From positions 62,001-126,000 of the forward strand of contig NZ_SMBO01000005.1 of assembly GCF_004342985.1 (NCBI RefSeq): a DNA stretch of 64,000 bases, in the 5' to 3' direction. Every line of letters starts with the position of its first letter. Positions within the stretch are counted from its first letter, which is position 1. This DNA comes from Novosphingobium sp. PhB57 (GTDB lineage Bacteria > Pseudomonadota > Alphaproteobacteria > Sphingomonadales > Sphingomonadaceae). A program made the position numbers and the translations under genes. The notes beneath the pieces are model-generated. The model saw only the letters and a list, made by a program, of their open reading frames with translations, was not told the origin of the DNA and made no database searches. Positions 42,531 to 52,167 of this stretch are shown here, piece by piece.

Positions 42531-43742
42531 ATGACCGATCAGCAAAAAGCCCATACTCACCCCGCGCTCGTCATCCTCGCCTTGGCGATGGGTGCCTTCG
42601 CCATCGGCACGACCGAATTCGCCGCGATGAGCCTCGTGCCCTATTTCGCGCGCGATCTCGGCCTGACCGAGCCCGAGGCGGGCCATGCCATCAGCACCTA
42701 TGCGCTGGGCGTCGTGGTCGGCGCGCCGATCATCGCCGTTCTGGCCGCGAAACTGCCCCGGCGGGCCTTGCTGATCGGCCTCATGGCGCTCTTCGCGGTG
42801 GGCAACGCGCTTTCGGCCATGGCGCCCACATATCCGCTGCTGCTGCTGTTCCGCTTCATCAGCGGGCTGCCGCACGGTGCCTACTTCGGCATCGCCGCGC
42901 TGGTGGCCGCCTCGATGGTGCCGGCAAACCGCCGCGCCCAGTCGGTGGCGCTGGTCATGTCCGGCCTGACGGTGGCGACAATCATCGGCGTGCCGCTGGC
43001 CAACTGGCTGGGCCAGGCCTTCGGCTGGCGCACCGGCTTCGCCATCGTCTCGGTGCTGGCCGTCATCACCATGGCGCTCGTCGCGCTCTTCGCTCCGCAC
43101 CAGAAGGCGGCCGAAGGCGCCAGCCCGATGCGCGAACTGGGCGCGCTGCGCCGTCCGCAAGTGCTGCTGACCCTGCTGACCGGCGCCATCGGTTTCGGCG
43201 GCCTCTTCGCGGTCTACACCTACATCGCCTCGACCATGATCGAAGTGACCAAAGTATCCGAGCACCTCGTGCCGGTGGTCCTGGCCGTGTTCGGCGTGGG
43301 CATGACGGTGGGCAACCTGTTCTGGGCCTGGGCGGCCGACCGCTCGCTGAACAAGGCCGCGATCGGTGCGCTGCTGTTCAGCGCCTTCGCCCTTGCGCTG
43401 TTCCCGATGGCCGCGAGCAACGTCTGGACGCTGAGCGTGGTGGTGGTGATGATCGGTTTTGCCGGCGGCCTCGGCACCATTCTCCAGACGCGCCTGATGG
43501 ACGTGGCGGGCGACGCGCAGGCCCTGGCGGCGGCGGCGCACCACAGCGCCTTCAACATGGCCAATGCGCTTGGCCCCTGGCTCGGCGGCCTGGCCATTTC
43601 GGCAGGCTACGGCCTGACCTCGACCGGCTGGATCGGCATGGGCCTGTCGCTGGGCGGGCTGGCGATCTTCCTGGTGACCCTGACCCTGCACAAGCGCGAG
43701 CACGAAGGCGCCATGGCCGGGCAGCCGGTCCCGGCCTGCTGA
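42531..43742 (+). CDS. MFS exporter, DHA1 (AraJ/NepI-like)
   Basis: 403 aa with 12 hydrophobic segments. The N-terminal FAIGTTEFAAMSLVPYFARDL and the antiporter-type SGLPHGAYFGIAALVAASMV segment are hallmarks of the AraJ/NepI/arabinose-efflux branch of drug:H+ antiporters. It probably exports a sugar, nucleoside or drug. The start at 42531 (MTDQQ) has no clear ribosome-binding site. A 31-bp inverted repeat lies 62 bases upstream. A strong bidirectional terminator separates it from convergent putA. Confidence 0.9.
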   Translation: MTDQQKAHTHPALVILALAMGAFAIGTTEFAAMSLVPYFARDLGLTEPEAGHAISTYALGVVVGAPIIAVLAAKLPRRALLIGLMALFAVGNALSAMAPTYPLLLLFRFISGLPHGAYFGIAALVAASMVPANRRAQSVALVMSGLTVATIIGVPLANWLGQAFGWRTGFAIVSVLAVITMALVALFAPHQKAAEGASPMRELGALRRPQVLLTLLTGAIGFGGLFAVYTYIASTMIEVTKVSEHLVPVVLAVFGVGMTVGNLFWAWAADRSLNKAAIGALLFSAFALALFPMAASNVWTLSVVVVMIGFAGGLGTILQTRLMDVAGDAQALAAAAHHSAFNMANALGPWLGGLAISAGYGLTSTGWIGMGLSLGGLAIFLVTLTLHKREHEGAMAGQPVPAC

Positions 43743-43765
43743 GGCCTTCCGCGCACCGCATGAAG

Positions 43766-43799
43766 AAAGGCCCGCGAGTTCGTCACTCGCGGGCCTTTT
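43766..43799. terminator. Bidirectional terminator between the MFS exporter and putA
   Basis: A 14-bp perfect stem, AAAGGCCCGCGAGT (43766-43779) with ACTCGCGGGCCTTT (43785-43798), has a 5-nt loop and T-runs on both strands. Confidence 0.9.
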
Positions 43800-43820
43800 C
43801 GTGTCCGGCTGGCAGAGGCG

Positions 43821-46800
43821 TCAGCCGATCATCATGAGGCTGGCATTGCCACCCGCCGCCGTGGTGTTGATCGAGGTGGAGACTTCCTCCAGCAGCCAGA
43901 CCAGGTTCGGCCCCGGCGTGCGGTGGACGGGCACGATCGGCCCGGGCAGTTCGGCCACGGCCTTGCAGGCCGCGCGAACCGCCTCGGCATCGCCTTCCAC
44001 CAGGCAGGCAGCGAAATGTGCGCCGGCATCGGGAGCGAAACGGGCGGCCACGGCTTCGGGCAGTCCGGCCGGAAGCGCCATGCCCTCGACCGTCGCGGTA
44101 TTGCCGGTGGCCAGCACGGCCGCCATTTGCCCGTAGAGCCCTTCCTGCGTCGCCGGGCGCAGCAGGATGCGGCCGCGCGGGTGAAGGGCATAGAGATTGA
44201 TCTCGCCCACCGGGCCCGGCAGGCTCAGCTCCATGCCCAGCCCCGATCCGGCCGCCAGGCCGCGCGCCGCCGCCGCGGAAGCGGCATCGCCCTGCCCGGA
44301 CAGCCAGGTCGCGAAAGCCTCCACCAGCGGCGCCGTCCTGGCGGGCGTATCCAGCACTTGCGGCGCCTGCCGCGCCAGTCGCCCGAGATAGAGCGGACCG
44401 CCCGCCTTCGGACCCGTGCCCGAGAGCCCGCGGCCGCCGAAAGGCTGCACGCCGACGATCGCGCCAATGGTGTTGCGATTGACGTAGAGATTGCCCGCGC
44501 GGATGGCCGAAGTCACTTGCTCCACCGTCGCGTCGAGGCGCGTGTGGAGGCCGAACGTCAACCCGTAGCCGGTGGCGTTGATCGCCTCTATCAGCGCGGG
44601 CAGTTCGTCGCGCTTGAAGCGCAGGACATGCAGCACCGGCCCGAACACCTCCCGTTCGATCTGGTCGATCGTCGAGATCTCGATGATCGTGGGCGCCACG
44701 AAAGTGCCCGATGCGCACGTCGCGGGGATCGCCACTTGCTCGACCTTGCAGCCGCGCGCCTTCATGCGGGCGACGTGGCCGTCGATCATGCCCTTGGCCT
44801 CAGCCGTGATCACCGGCCCGATGTCGACCGCGAGTTCCTGCGTATTGCCGACCCGCAGCTCCGCCAGCGCGCCCTTGAGCATGACCACCGTGCGGTCCGC
44901 CACTTCCTCCTGGAGGCAGAGCACCCGCAGCGCCGAGCAGCGCTGTCCGGCCGAATCGAAGGCCGAGGCGATCACGTCGGCAACCACCTGCTCGGCCAGA
45001 GCCGAGGAATCGACGATCATCGCGTTCTGGCCGCCGGTCTCGGCGATGAAGGGAACGGCATGGCCATGGGCCGAAACCCGTCCGGCCAGCTGCTTCTGGA
45101 TGAGGCGCGCCACTTCGGTGGAGCCGGTGAACATCACTGCCGCCACTTGCGGCGCCGCCACCAGGGCGGCGCCCAGCTTGCCGTCGCCCGGCAGCAGTTG
45201 GAGCGCGTCCTTGGGCACGCCGGCCTCGTGCAGCAGGCGCACGGCTTCGGCAGCGATCAGCGGCGTTTCCTCGGCCGGCTTGGCCAGCACCGGGTTGCCT
45301 GCCACCAGCGCCGCCGCGACTTGCCCTGCGAAGATCGCCAGCGGGAAGTTCCAGGGGCTGATGCAGACCACCGGCCCCAGCGGCACCTGATCGGCGCCGA
45401 ACGTCTCGCGGGCCTGCTTCGCATAATAGCGCAGGAAGTCGATCGCTTCGCGCACTTCGGCGATGGCATTGGCGGCCGACTTCCCCGCCTCGCGGATGAC
45501 AAGGCCCATGAGCAGGCCGATCCGGCCCTGCATGGCATCGGCGGCAGCCTCCAGCATGGCCGCGCGCTCGTCCACGGATACCTGGCTCCAACGGCTGATC
45601 GCGGCGCGAGCGACGGCGACGGAGGCGGCTTCCGGGGCCACTTCGATCACCCGGCCCACCACGTCCGCGTGATCGGCGGGGTTGAGCACGGCGCGCTCGC
45701 CGCCCTGGGCATTGGCGGGCATGGCGAACCATTCGCGCGCGGCGGAACGGCGCAGGTCTTGCGACAGCACGGCCAGCGCCGCCTCGTCGGCCATGTCGAT
45801 GCCGTCCGAATTGCGGCGGCCGGGGTAGAGGTCGGCCGCCAGCGGGATCAGGTCGTGCCGCGCGCCCGGATCGGGCATGGCGCGCACGACGTCTACGGGA
45901 TCGCCCACCATCTCTTCCACGGGCACGGCCGGATCGGCGATGCGGTTCACGAACGAGGAGTTCGCGCCGTTTTCCAGGAGACGGCGCACGAGATAGGCCA
46001 GCAGCGTCTCATGCGTGCCGACCGGCGCGTAGATGCGGCAGGGCCGGTCGAGGTTGTTCCCGGATTCGCCGGCGCCGACGACTTGCGAATAGAGCGGCTC
46101 GCCCATGCCGTGGAGGCACTGGAACTCGTACTGGCCGATCGCGAAGTCCGGTCCGGCCAGATGGTAGATCGTGGCCAGCGTCTGCGCATTGTGAGTGGCG
46201 AACTGCGGGAACACTGCGTCCGGCGCAGCCAGCAGCTTCTTCGCGCAGGCGACATAGGACACGTCCGTGTGGACCTTGCGGGTGAACACTGGGAAATCGG
46301 CCAGCCCGTCCACTTGCGCGCGTTTGATCTCGGCGTCCCAATAAGCGCCCTTCACCAGGCGCACCATCATTCGGCGCCCGGCGCGGCGGCCCAGATCGAT
46401 GATCCAGTCGAGCACGAAGGGGCAGCGCTTGCCATAGGCCTGGACCACGAAGCCCAGCCCGTCCCAGCCCTGGAGTTCGGGATCGAGGGCCAGCGCCTCC
46501 AGCAGGTCCAGCGAGAGTTCGAGGCGGTCCGCTTCCTCGGCATCGATGTTGAAGCCGATGTCGTAACCGCGCGCGAGCACGGCCAGCGCCTTCACGCGCG
46601 GCAGCAGTTCGCCCATCACGCGCTCCGCCTGGGCACGGCTGTAGCGCGGGTGGAGCGCCGAGAGCTTGATCGAGATGCCCGGCCCCCGGTAGATGCCGCG
46701 CCCGGCGCTCGCCTTGCCGATGGCGTGGATGGCGTTCACATAATCGGTGTTGTAGCGGTTGGCATCGGCGGCGGTGGTGGCGGCTTCGCCCAGCATGTCG

Positions 46801-47438
46801 TAGCTGTAGCCGAAGCCTTTTTCCTCCAGCGCGCGCGCGCGCTTCACGGCTTCACCGATCGTTTCGCCGGTCACGAACTGCTCGCCCATCAGGCGCATCG
46901 CCAGATCGACGCCGCGGCGGATCACCGGCTCGCCTGCGCGGGCGACCAGCCGCGTCAGGGCCGAGCCGAGGCCCTTGTCGTCGACCGAGCCGACCAGCTT
47001 GCCCGTCACCACCAGCCCCCAGGTCGCGGCATTGACGAAGAGCGACTTGCCGCCGCCGAGGTGCGCGCTCCAGTCTCCGTCGGAGATCTTGTCGCGGATG
47101 AGCGCATCGCGGGTGGCATTGTCGGGAATGCGCAGCAGCGCCTCGGCCAGGCACATGAGCGCCACGCCTTCCTGGCTGGACAGCGAATATTCCTGCACCA
47201 GACCTTCGACGCCGGTGCCCTTGTGATTGGCGCGCAAGGTGGACACCAGGTGGATGGCCGTCTCGCGAACCGCCTGGCGCTGCGCCTCGGGCAGCGTCGC
47301 TGCGTCAAGCAGCGGCGCCATGCAGGCGGCCTCGTCGCGGCGGAAAGCATCGGTGATCGCGCGGCGAAGCGGGGTCGGTTCGCTGACGGCGGGGGCGAAG
47401 GCGCCGAAGAGGGGCGTGCGGGCGGGCGTGTGGGTCAT
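43821..47438 (-). CDS. putA: Bifunctional proline dehydrogenase / P5C dehydrogenase
   Basis: 1205 aa, the usual PutA length. The N-terminal half holds the FAD-dependent proline dehydrogenase barrel, including GPGISIKLSALHPRYSRAQ, GFNIDAEEADRLELSLDL and VRLVKGAYWDAEIKRAQ. The C-terminal half is the aldehyde dehydrogenase: GPVVCISPWNFPLAIFAGQ, FTGSTEVARLIQ, FIAETGGQNAMIV and the catalytic Cys834 in SAGQRCSALR. Together they oxidise proline to glutamate by substrate channelling. No ribbon-helix-helix DNA-binding domain is seen at the N-terminus, so it is not a self-regulating PutA. The divergent Lrp-type gene probably controls it. Confidence 0.95.
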   Translation of the reverse strand: MTHTPARTPLFGAFAPAVSEPTPLRRAITDAFRRDEAACMAPLLDAATLPEAQRQAVRETAIHLVSTLRANHKGTGVEGLVQEYSLSSQEGVALMCLAEALLRIPDNATRDALIRDKISDGDWSAHLGGGKSLFVNAATWGLVVTGKLVGSVDDKGLGSALTRLVARAGEPVIRRGVDLAMRLMGEQFVTGETIGEAVKRARALEEKGFGYSYDMLGEAATTAADANRYNTDYVNAIHAIGKASAGRGIYRGPGISIKLSALHPRYSRAQAERVMGELLPRVKALAVLARGYDIGFNIDAEEADRLELSLDLLEALALDPELQGWDGLGFVVQAYGKRCPFVLDWIIDLGRRAGRRMMVRLVKGAYWDAEIKRAQVDGLADFPVFTRKVHTDVSYVACAKKLLAAPDAVFPQFATHNAQTLATIYHLAGPDFAIGQYEFQCLHGMGEPLYSQVVGAGESGNNLDRPCRIYAPVGTHETLLAYLVRRLLENGANSSFVNRIADPAVPVEEMVGDPVDVVRAMPDPGARHDLIPLAADLYPGRRNSDGIDMADEAALAVLSQDLRRSAAREWFAMPANAQGGERAVLNPADHADVVGRVIEVAPEAASVAVARAAISRWSQVSVDERAAMLEAAADAMQGRIGLLMGLVIREAGKSAANAIAEVREAIDFLRYYAKQARETFGADQVPLGPVVCISPWNFPLAIFAGQVAAALVAGNPVLAKPAEETPLIAAEAVRLLHEAGVPKDALQLLPGDGKLGAALVAAPQVAAVMFTGSTEVARLIQKQLAGRVSAHGHAVPFIAETGGQNAMIVDSSALAEQVVADVIASAFDSAGQRCSALRVLCLQEEVADRTVVMLKGALAELRVGNTQELAVDIGPVITAEAKGMIDGHVARMKARGCKVEQVAIPATCASGTFVAPTIIEISTIDQIEREVFGPVLHVLRFKRDELPALIEAINATGYGLTFGLHTRLDATVEQVTSAIRAGNLYVNRNTIGAIVGVQPFGGRGLSGTGPKAGGPLYLGRLARQAPQVLDTPARTAPLVEAFATWLSGQGDAASAAAARGLAAGSGLGMELSLPGPVGEINLYALHPRGRILLRPATQEGLYGQMAAVLATGNTATVEGMALPAGLPEAVAARFAPDAGAHFAACLVEGDAEAVRAACKAVAELPGPIVPVHRTPGPNLVWLLEEVSTSINTTAAGGNASLMMIG

Positions 47439-47536
47439 GAATCGCCAATATCCCAAGGCCGCTTGGCAATCCGACTTTTCACAGGCACAGATTGGTTCAT
47501 CTGAACTTATCTTTCGGGATCTTGCAGGCCAAACGG
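47439..47536. promoter_or_regulatory. Divergent putA / Lrp-regulator promoter region
   Basis: 98 bases. A short palindrome CCAAGGCCGCTTGG (47453-47466) is nested in a wider near-repeat ATCGCCAA / TTGGCAAT (47441-47448 and 47463-47470). This is a plausible binding site for the Lrp-type regulator, close to the putA start. Confidence 0.4.
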
Positions 47537-48007
47537 ATGGCAAATCGCGTAAAACACGTCGATCTGGACGAACTCGATCGCAAGATCATCGCCGCCTTGC
47601 GCGCCGACGGCCGCATGAGCGTCACCGACCTTGCGCAGAACGTAGGGCTTTCCAAGACGCCTTGCCAGGTCCGCATGCGGCGGCTGATCGATTCGGGGGT
47701 GATCCGGGGCTTCCGCGCCGTGGTCGATCCGGCCAGCCTGGGCCTTGACCATGTCGCCTTCACCGAGGTCAAGCTGTCGGACACGCGCGAGCAGGCGCTG
47801 AAGGAATTCAACGCCGCCGTCCGCCGCATTCCCGAAGTGGAGGAGTGCCACATGCTCGCCAGCCATTTCGACTACCTGCTGAAAGTCCGCACCACCGACA
47901 TCCGCCGTTACCGCGAGGTTCTGGGCGAAAAACTGTCGAACCTGCCGCATGTTTCCAGCACGTCCACATATGTGGCCATGGAAACGGTGAAGGACGCCAG
48001 CAGCTAG
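47537..48007 (+). CDS. putR: Lrp/AsnC-family regulator, probable proline-responsive activator of putA
   Basis: 156 aa. An N-terminal winged helix-turn-helix (LDELDRKIIAALRADGRM, then LAQNVGLSKTPCQVRMRRLI) is followed by the RAM effector-binding domain (AFTEVKLSDTREQAL, VEECHMLASHFDYLLKV). SKTPCQVRMRRL matches PutR-type Lrp members of alphaproteobacteria. It is divergent from putA, the standard arrangement for proline-dependent activation. The start at 47537 (MANRVKH) is preferred over an in-frame ATG at 47492. Confidence 0.88.
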   Translation: MANRVKHVDLDELDRKIIAALRADGRMSVTDLAQNVGLSKTPCQVRMRRLIDSGVIRGFRAVVDPASLGLDHVAFTEVKLSDTREQALKEFNAAVRRIPEVEECHMLASHFDYLLKVRTTDIRRYREVLGEKLSNLPHVSSTSTYVAMETVKDASS

Positions 48008-48035
48008 CCCGGCCGATCAGGCCGGGCGGCATGCC

Positions 48036-50762
48036 TCACGGTACCCGCTCGCCCGTGACTTTCGCCGATCCGAACATGCCCATCTTGCACTTCCCGCCGA
48101 GAGTGTCTCCGCGCAGTTCCAGATCGTATTTGAGCGTGATCTTCATCGGTTTCTCCACCTTGAGATCGAACCGCAGGCGCCCGGCCTCGAACGTGCCGCC
48201 GCCGAAGTCCTGCCTGCCTTCCGGCGATGACAGGTAGCCGCTGACGGCGCTGCCCTCCACGTCGAAGTGCGCCAGCATCGCCTGCGCCCCCATCGGCGTC
48301 TTGAGCACCATGTTCCAGTCTCCCCCAGGGCCGCTCGCAGCGGCGGGCTGCTCATCTTTCGGCCCGGGGTTCGGTTCCGGTTCCGGCGCGATGGCGGCGG
48401 CAGGCGCCGGCTCCGGCTTGTGCAGGCCCGATACGTCGCGCTGTTCGATCACGTCGAGAATGCGGCCCGGCGTCAGCGGCAGGACAAGGTCCTCGATCTC
48501 CCCGAACGGCGAAAGGGCATCGGCGATGGCGTTCACCAGCGTGGGCGGACCGATGATCGCGCCGCCCTCCCCCACGCCGCGCATGCCGCCGATGGTCTGC
48601 GACGGGGTATTGGCGTGGACGAATTCGAACACCGGCACGTCGGAAATCGACGGCAGGAGGTAGTCCTTGAAAGTCGCCGCCTGCGGATTGCCCCGCGCGT
48701 CGTAAGGCATCTCCTCCAGCAGGACCATGCCGATGGCCTGTGCCAGCCCGCCGGAAATCTGCCCCTCGACCACGGCCGGGTTGATGACCGTCCCGCAATC
48801 CTCGGACGAGATCCAGCGCAGGATCGAGACGAAGCCGGTGTCCACATCCACTTCCACCACGGCAAGATGGGTGGCGCTGGTGAATGTCATCGGCGGCGGC
48901 TGATAACGGAACTGCATCTCCAGCCCGGTTTCCAGCCCCGGCGGCAGACGGTCGGGCTCGCCATAGGCGATGGCGGCAATCTCCGCGAGCGGCCGCGCCA
49001 TTTCCGGCGCGCCCTCTACCCGGACCATGCCCGCGTCCAGCACCACGCTTTCGGCACTGGCATTGAGCAAGTGCGCGGCCACGGCACGCACTTTTTCCGC
49101 CAGCAGTTCCGAGCACCGGATCGCCGCCCCGCCCGCAATCACGCCCTGACGGCTTCCTGCCGCTCCGGGGCTGAAGCCACCGCGCGAGCTGTCGCCCTCG
49201 AACACGGTCACATCCTCGTAGCGCACGCCCAGCCGGTCTGCGATGCACTGGGCCATCGTCGTGGCCGTGCCGTGGCCCTGCGAATGGGTGGACATCGTCG
49301 CGGTGACCTTGCCCGTCGGTTCGATCCGCACTTGCGCCAGTTCGCCGGTCATCGGCGCCATCGATCCCGCCGAGCCGGTCGGTTCGACATAGGACGCCAG
49401 GCCCACGCCCAGATAGCGCCCCTCCTGCCGCGCGCCCGCCTGTTCGCGGCGGAACTGCGCCATGTCGAAGTGCTGGAGCAGCTTTTCCAGGCATTCGCCG
49501 GGCGTGATGTCCTGCAGCGGAATGCCCATGCTGGTTACGGCGGGCTGGTCGGCAAGGTAGACGAGATTGCGGCGGCGGATCTCCACCGGATCGATCCCCA
49601 GCTTGCGCGCCGCCTTGTCCAGCAGGGTCTCGCGGACCAGCGATTCCATCGCCCAGGGCCCGCGATAGGCGGCAAGGCCGTTGGTGTTGGTGTACCATCC
49701 GCGCGAGACGAAGGCGTAGGCAGGCTGCTTGTAGGCCGCCCAGACGAACATGTGCACGGCGATATTGCTGTCCGCGCCTTGCGGGAAGGCACCGTTGTTG
49801 CAGTCGTAGATGCCGTGGGAACCGGTGAGCCGACCTTCCGCGTCGAACCCCGCCTGCAGGGTCATCTCCGCCTCGCGTGCCTGGTTGGATGCGGTGAGCG
49901 CCTCGTAGCGGTCCTCTATCCACTTGAGCGGCCGGCCCAGCAGCAGCGCCGCGACGATGACCGCGCTTTCCTCCTTCCACGGATGGTTCTTCAGCCCGAA
50001 GGCGCCGCCCACGTCCTTGGCGATGACCCGGATCGCGGTATCCGGCAGATCCAGCGCCAGGCTGACCCAGCGCGCCACGAGATGCGGGCTCTGGCAGGTA
50101 CTCCAGAGCGTAAGTTCCTCCGATCCGTCGCGCGCGGCGATCACCCCGCGCGTCTCCATGGGCGCCTGCGAGATGCGCTGGTGGACCACCTTGTGGCTGA
50201 GCCGCAGCACCGATCCGGCGAGCTTGCGTTCCAGCTCCTCCTCGATGTCTTCGTCGCCGATTTCGGCCGCGACATTGCTGTCCATCCCGGCATGGATCGC
50301 CGCGGACGACCTGGCCTGCGCGATCGTGACGACGGGATCGTGCTCCTCGTACTCGACCTCGATCAGGGAGGCGGCGTCTTCCGCCATGGCGCGCGTCTCC
50401 GCGGCGACCATGACCACCGGCTCGCCGACATAGGCCACCTGACCGTCCGCAAGCGGCGCAATCGCAATCTCCGCCTCGGTAAAGAAGAACGAGAGCATGC
50501 GGATCGGCCGCGCGGCGAGGTCCGCCGCGGTCAGCACGGCATGGACACCGGGCATCTCGCGGGCGAATTCACTTTGGATGGACAGGATGCGCCCACGCGC
50601 CACGGGGCTGCGGGCGAAAGCGACATGGAGCATGCCGGGCAGGGTCACGTCGTCCACGAACTGCCCGCGCCCGGTCAGCAGGCGCGGATCTTCCTTGCGA
50701 AGCGCGCGTTTGCCGATCCAGCGCGTGGCACCGAGCCCACCGCCGGGCGCCTGCGCATTCAT
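48036..50762 (-). CDS. Molybdenum hydroxylase large subunit with extra C-terminal domain
   Basis: 908 aa, xanthine dehydrogenase/CO dehydrogenase large-subunit family. It binds the molybdopterin-cytosine dinucleotide cofactor and hydroxylates a carbon of an aldehyde or N-heteroaromatic substrate. RALRKEDPRLLTGRGQFVDD begins the family fold; GVGEGGAIIGPPTLVNAI near 755 carries the catalytic Glu. The active-site loop reads AYRGPWAMES, not AYxCSFR, so it is not a form I CO dehydrogenase. From about residue 800 there is an Ala/Pro linker and an added domain of about 100 residues (WNMVLKTPMGAQAMLAHFDVEG and onward) of unknown role. The start overlaps the 2Fe-2S subunit stop by 4 nt. Confidence 0.9.
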   Translation of the reverse strand: MNAQAPGGGLGATRWIGKRALRKEDPRLLTGRGQFVDDVTLPGMLHVAFARSPVARGRILSIQSEFAREMPGVHAVLTAADLAARPIRMLSFFFTEAEIAIAPLADGQVAYVGEPVVMVAAETRAMAEDAASLIEVEYEEHDPVVTIAQARSSAAIHAGMDSNVAAEIGDEDIEEELERKLAGSVLRLSHKVVHQRISQAPMETRGVIAARDGSEELTLWSTCQSPHLVARWVSLALDLPDTAIRVIAKDVGGAFGLKNHPWKEESAVIVAALLLGRPLKWIEDRYEALTASNQAREAEMTLQAGFDAEGRLTGSHGIYDCNNGAFPQGADSNIAVHMFVWAAYKQPAYAFVSRGWYTNTNGLAAYRGPWAMESLVRETLLDKAARKLGIDPVEIRRRNLVYLADQPAVTSMGIPLQDITPGECLEKLLQHFDMAQFRREQAGARQEGRYLGVGLASYVEPTGSAGSMAPMTGELAQVRIEPTGKVTATMSTHSQGHGTATTMAQCIADRLGVRYEDVTVFEGDSSRGGFSPGAAGSRQGVIAGGAAIRCSELLAEKVRAVAAHLLNASAESVVLDAGMVRVEGAPEMARPLAEIAAIAYGEPDRLPPGLETGLEMQFRYQPPPMTFTSATHLAVVEVDVDTGFVSILRWISSEDCGTVINPAVVEGQISGGLAQAIGMVLLEEMPYDARGNPQAATFKDYLLPSISDVPVFEFVHANTPSQTIGGMRGVGEGGAIIGPPTLVNAIADALSPFGEIEDLVLPLTPGRILDVIEQRDVSGLHKPEPAPAAAIAPEPEPNPGPKDEQPAAASGPGGDWNMVLKTPMGAQAMLAHFDVEGSAVSGYLSSPEGRQDFGGGTFEAGRLRFDLKVEKPMKITLKYDLELRGDTLGGKCKMGMFGSAKVTGERVP

Positions 50763-51301
50763 GCCGCCTGCCCCTTGCCGGCGGCGGGGCCGGTCGCCCC
50801 GTCTCCGCTTATGCGCTCGGCCCCGCCTCCGTACCTGCCCTCCGCCAGGGCCCGGGCAGCGCGCCGGATGCCCTGATAGCCCGTGCAGCGGCAGACATGG
50901 CCGGACATGGCGGCGATCATCGTCGCCTCGTCCGCGGGTTCCTCACCCGCCGTCAGCGCCGCGAAAGTCATCAGCACGCCCGGCGTGCAGAAGCCGCATT
51001 GCAGCCCGTGGGCCTCGCGCATGGCGTCCTGCGCCGGATGGAACGTGCCGTCCGGCGCGGCGAGGCCCTCCACGGTGGTCACGTCCGCTCCGTCTGCCTG
51101 GACCGCCAGCATCAGGCAGGCGCGCACGGCCCGACCGTCGACCAGGACCGTGCAGGCGCCGCAAACGCCATGCTCGCATCCCAGGTGCACCCCTGTGCAG
51201 CCCGCCTCCAGTCGCAGATGGTCCGCAAGGCTGGTGCGCGCCTCCACCCGGTCATGACGGCGGTGGCCGTTGACGGTCCATGCGATGGCGTGTTCGCTCA
51301 T
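50759..51301 (-). CDS. Molybdenum hydroxylase 2Fe-2S subunit
   Basis: 180 aa. The N-terminal plant-type ferredoxin domain has the Cys set GCEHGVCGACTVLVDG, and the helical domain has CGFCTPGVLM and CRCTGYQGI. The two clusters pass electrons from the Mo centre to the FAD subunit. It is flanked by the Mo and FAD subunit genes with 4-nt overlaps on both sides. The C-terminus has a Gly/Ala-rich tail. Confidence 0.93.
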   Translation of the reverse strand: MSEHAIAWTVNGHRRHDRVEARTSLADHLRLEAGCTGVHLGCEHGVCGACTVLVDGRAVRACLMLAVQADGADVTTVEGLAAPDGTFHPAQDAMREAHGLQCGFCTPGVLMTFAALTAGEEPADEATMIAAMSGHVCRCTGYQGIRRAARALAEGRYGGGAERISGDGATGPAAGKGQAA

Positions 51302-52167
51302 GCGGCTTCCCTCAGGTCCAGAACCTCGCGCAGTCCCCGTGCGAAGATGCGGCGGCCGACAGTACGGCGGTATTCCGCACTGGCGTGGTGATCGTCGAAA
51401 GGCGCGCTCTCCGCCACGGCCAGTCCCGCCACGGCCTCGACGTCGAGTTCGGCCAAGGCCGTGCCGAGCAGTGCCTCTTCGGCCCGGCGCATGCGGATCG
51501 GTGTCGGCCCCATGCCGAACCAGGCGAGCCCGGCCCGCGCCACCTTGCCGTCTTCCAGCACCAGCGCGCCGACCATGCCGACCAGCGCGAAGTCTCCGGG
51601 CCGCTGCGCCACTTCGCGAAACAGCACCAGATGACCCGCCGCCCAGTCGGGATAGACCACGGCCGTCAGCAGTTCGTCCGGCTCCAGCACCGTCATGTAG
51701 GGGCCGAGATAGAAGTCCGCCGCCGCGACGTGCCGCGTGCCCCTTGTCGAGATGATCTCCAGCGTGGCGCCCAGCGCGATCGCCGTCGCGGGCATTTCCG
51801 CCGCCGGCTCGCCGAGCGCGATCGATCCGCCCACCGTCCCGCGGTTGCGCGTCTGGTGGTGTCCGACATGGCCCAGAGCCGTGACCAACGCCGGGAGCCG
51901 CCGGGCGAGCGTTGCATCGGCCAGGGCCTCGGCCTGCCGCGTCATGGCGCCCACGCGAATCCCGCCCGCGACTTCGGAAACACCGCGCAGCTCCGCGATG
52001 CCGCCAAGGTCGACGAGGATGAAAGGCTGGCTCATCCGCAAGTTCAGCAAGGGCATGAGCGTTTGCCCGCCTGCCAGCACCGTCGCTCCCCCGCCGGCCT
52101 CCGCCAGCACCCGGCAGGCCTCGGCAACGGTGGCCGGGCGGACATAGTCGAACGGCGCGGGCTTCAT
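51298..52167 (-). CDS. Molybdenum hydroxylase FAD-binding subunit
   Basis: 289 aa, CoxM/XdhB-like. The FAD site motifs AGGQTLMPLLNLR and RNRGTVGGSIALGEPAAEMP are present, as is the C-terminal CO dehydrogenase flavoprotein domain. It accepts electrons from the 2Fe-2S subunit. It overlaps its neighbours by 4 nt on each side. Confidence 0.93.
   Translation of the reverse strand: MKPAPFDYVRPATVAEACRVLAEAGGGATVLAGGQTLMPLLNLRMSQPFILVDLGGIAELRGVSEVAGGIRVGAMTRQAEALADATLARRLPALVTALGHVGHHQTRNRGTVGGSIALGEPAAEMPATAIALGATLEIISTRGTRHVAAADFYLGPYMTVLEPDELLTAVVYPDWAAGHLVLFREVAQRPGDFALVGMVGALVLEDGKVARAGLAWFGMGPTPIRMRRAEEALLGTALAELDVEAVAGLAVAESAPFDDHHASAEYRRTVGRRIFARGLREVLDLREAA

Noticed and set aside
43923..47504. 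Very long open frame on the plus strand opposite putA
   Set aside because: It mirrors putA codon by codon, has no family motifs and is rich in Arg, Gly, His and Ala. It is an antisense frame caused by high GC at third positions.
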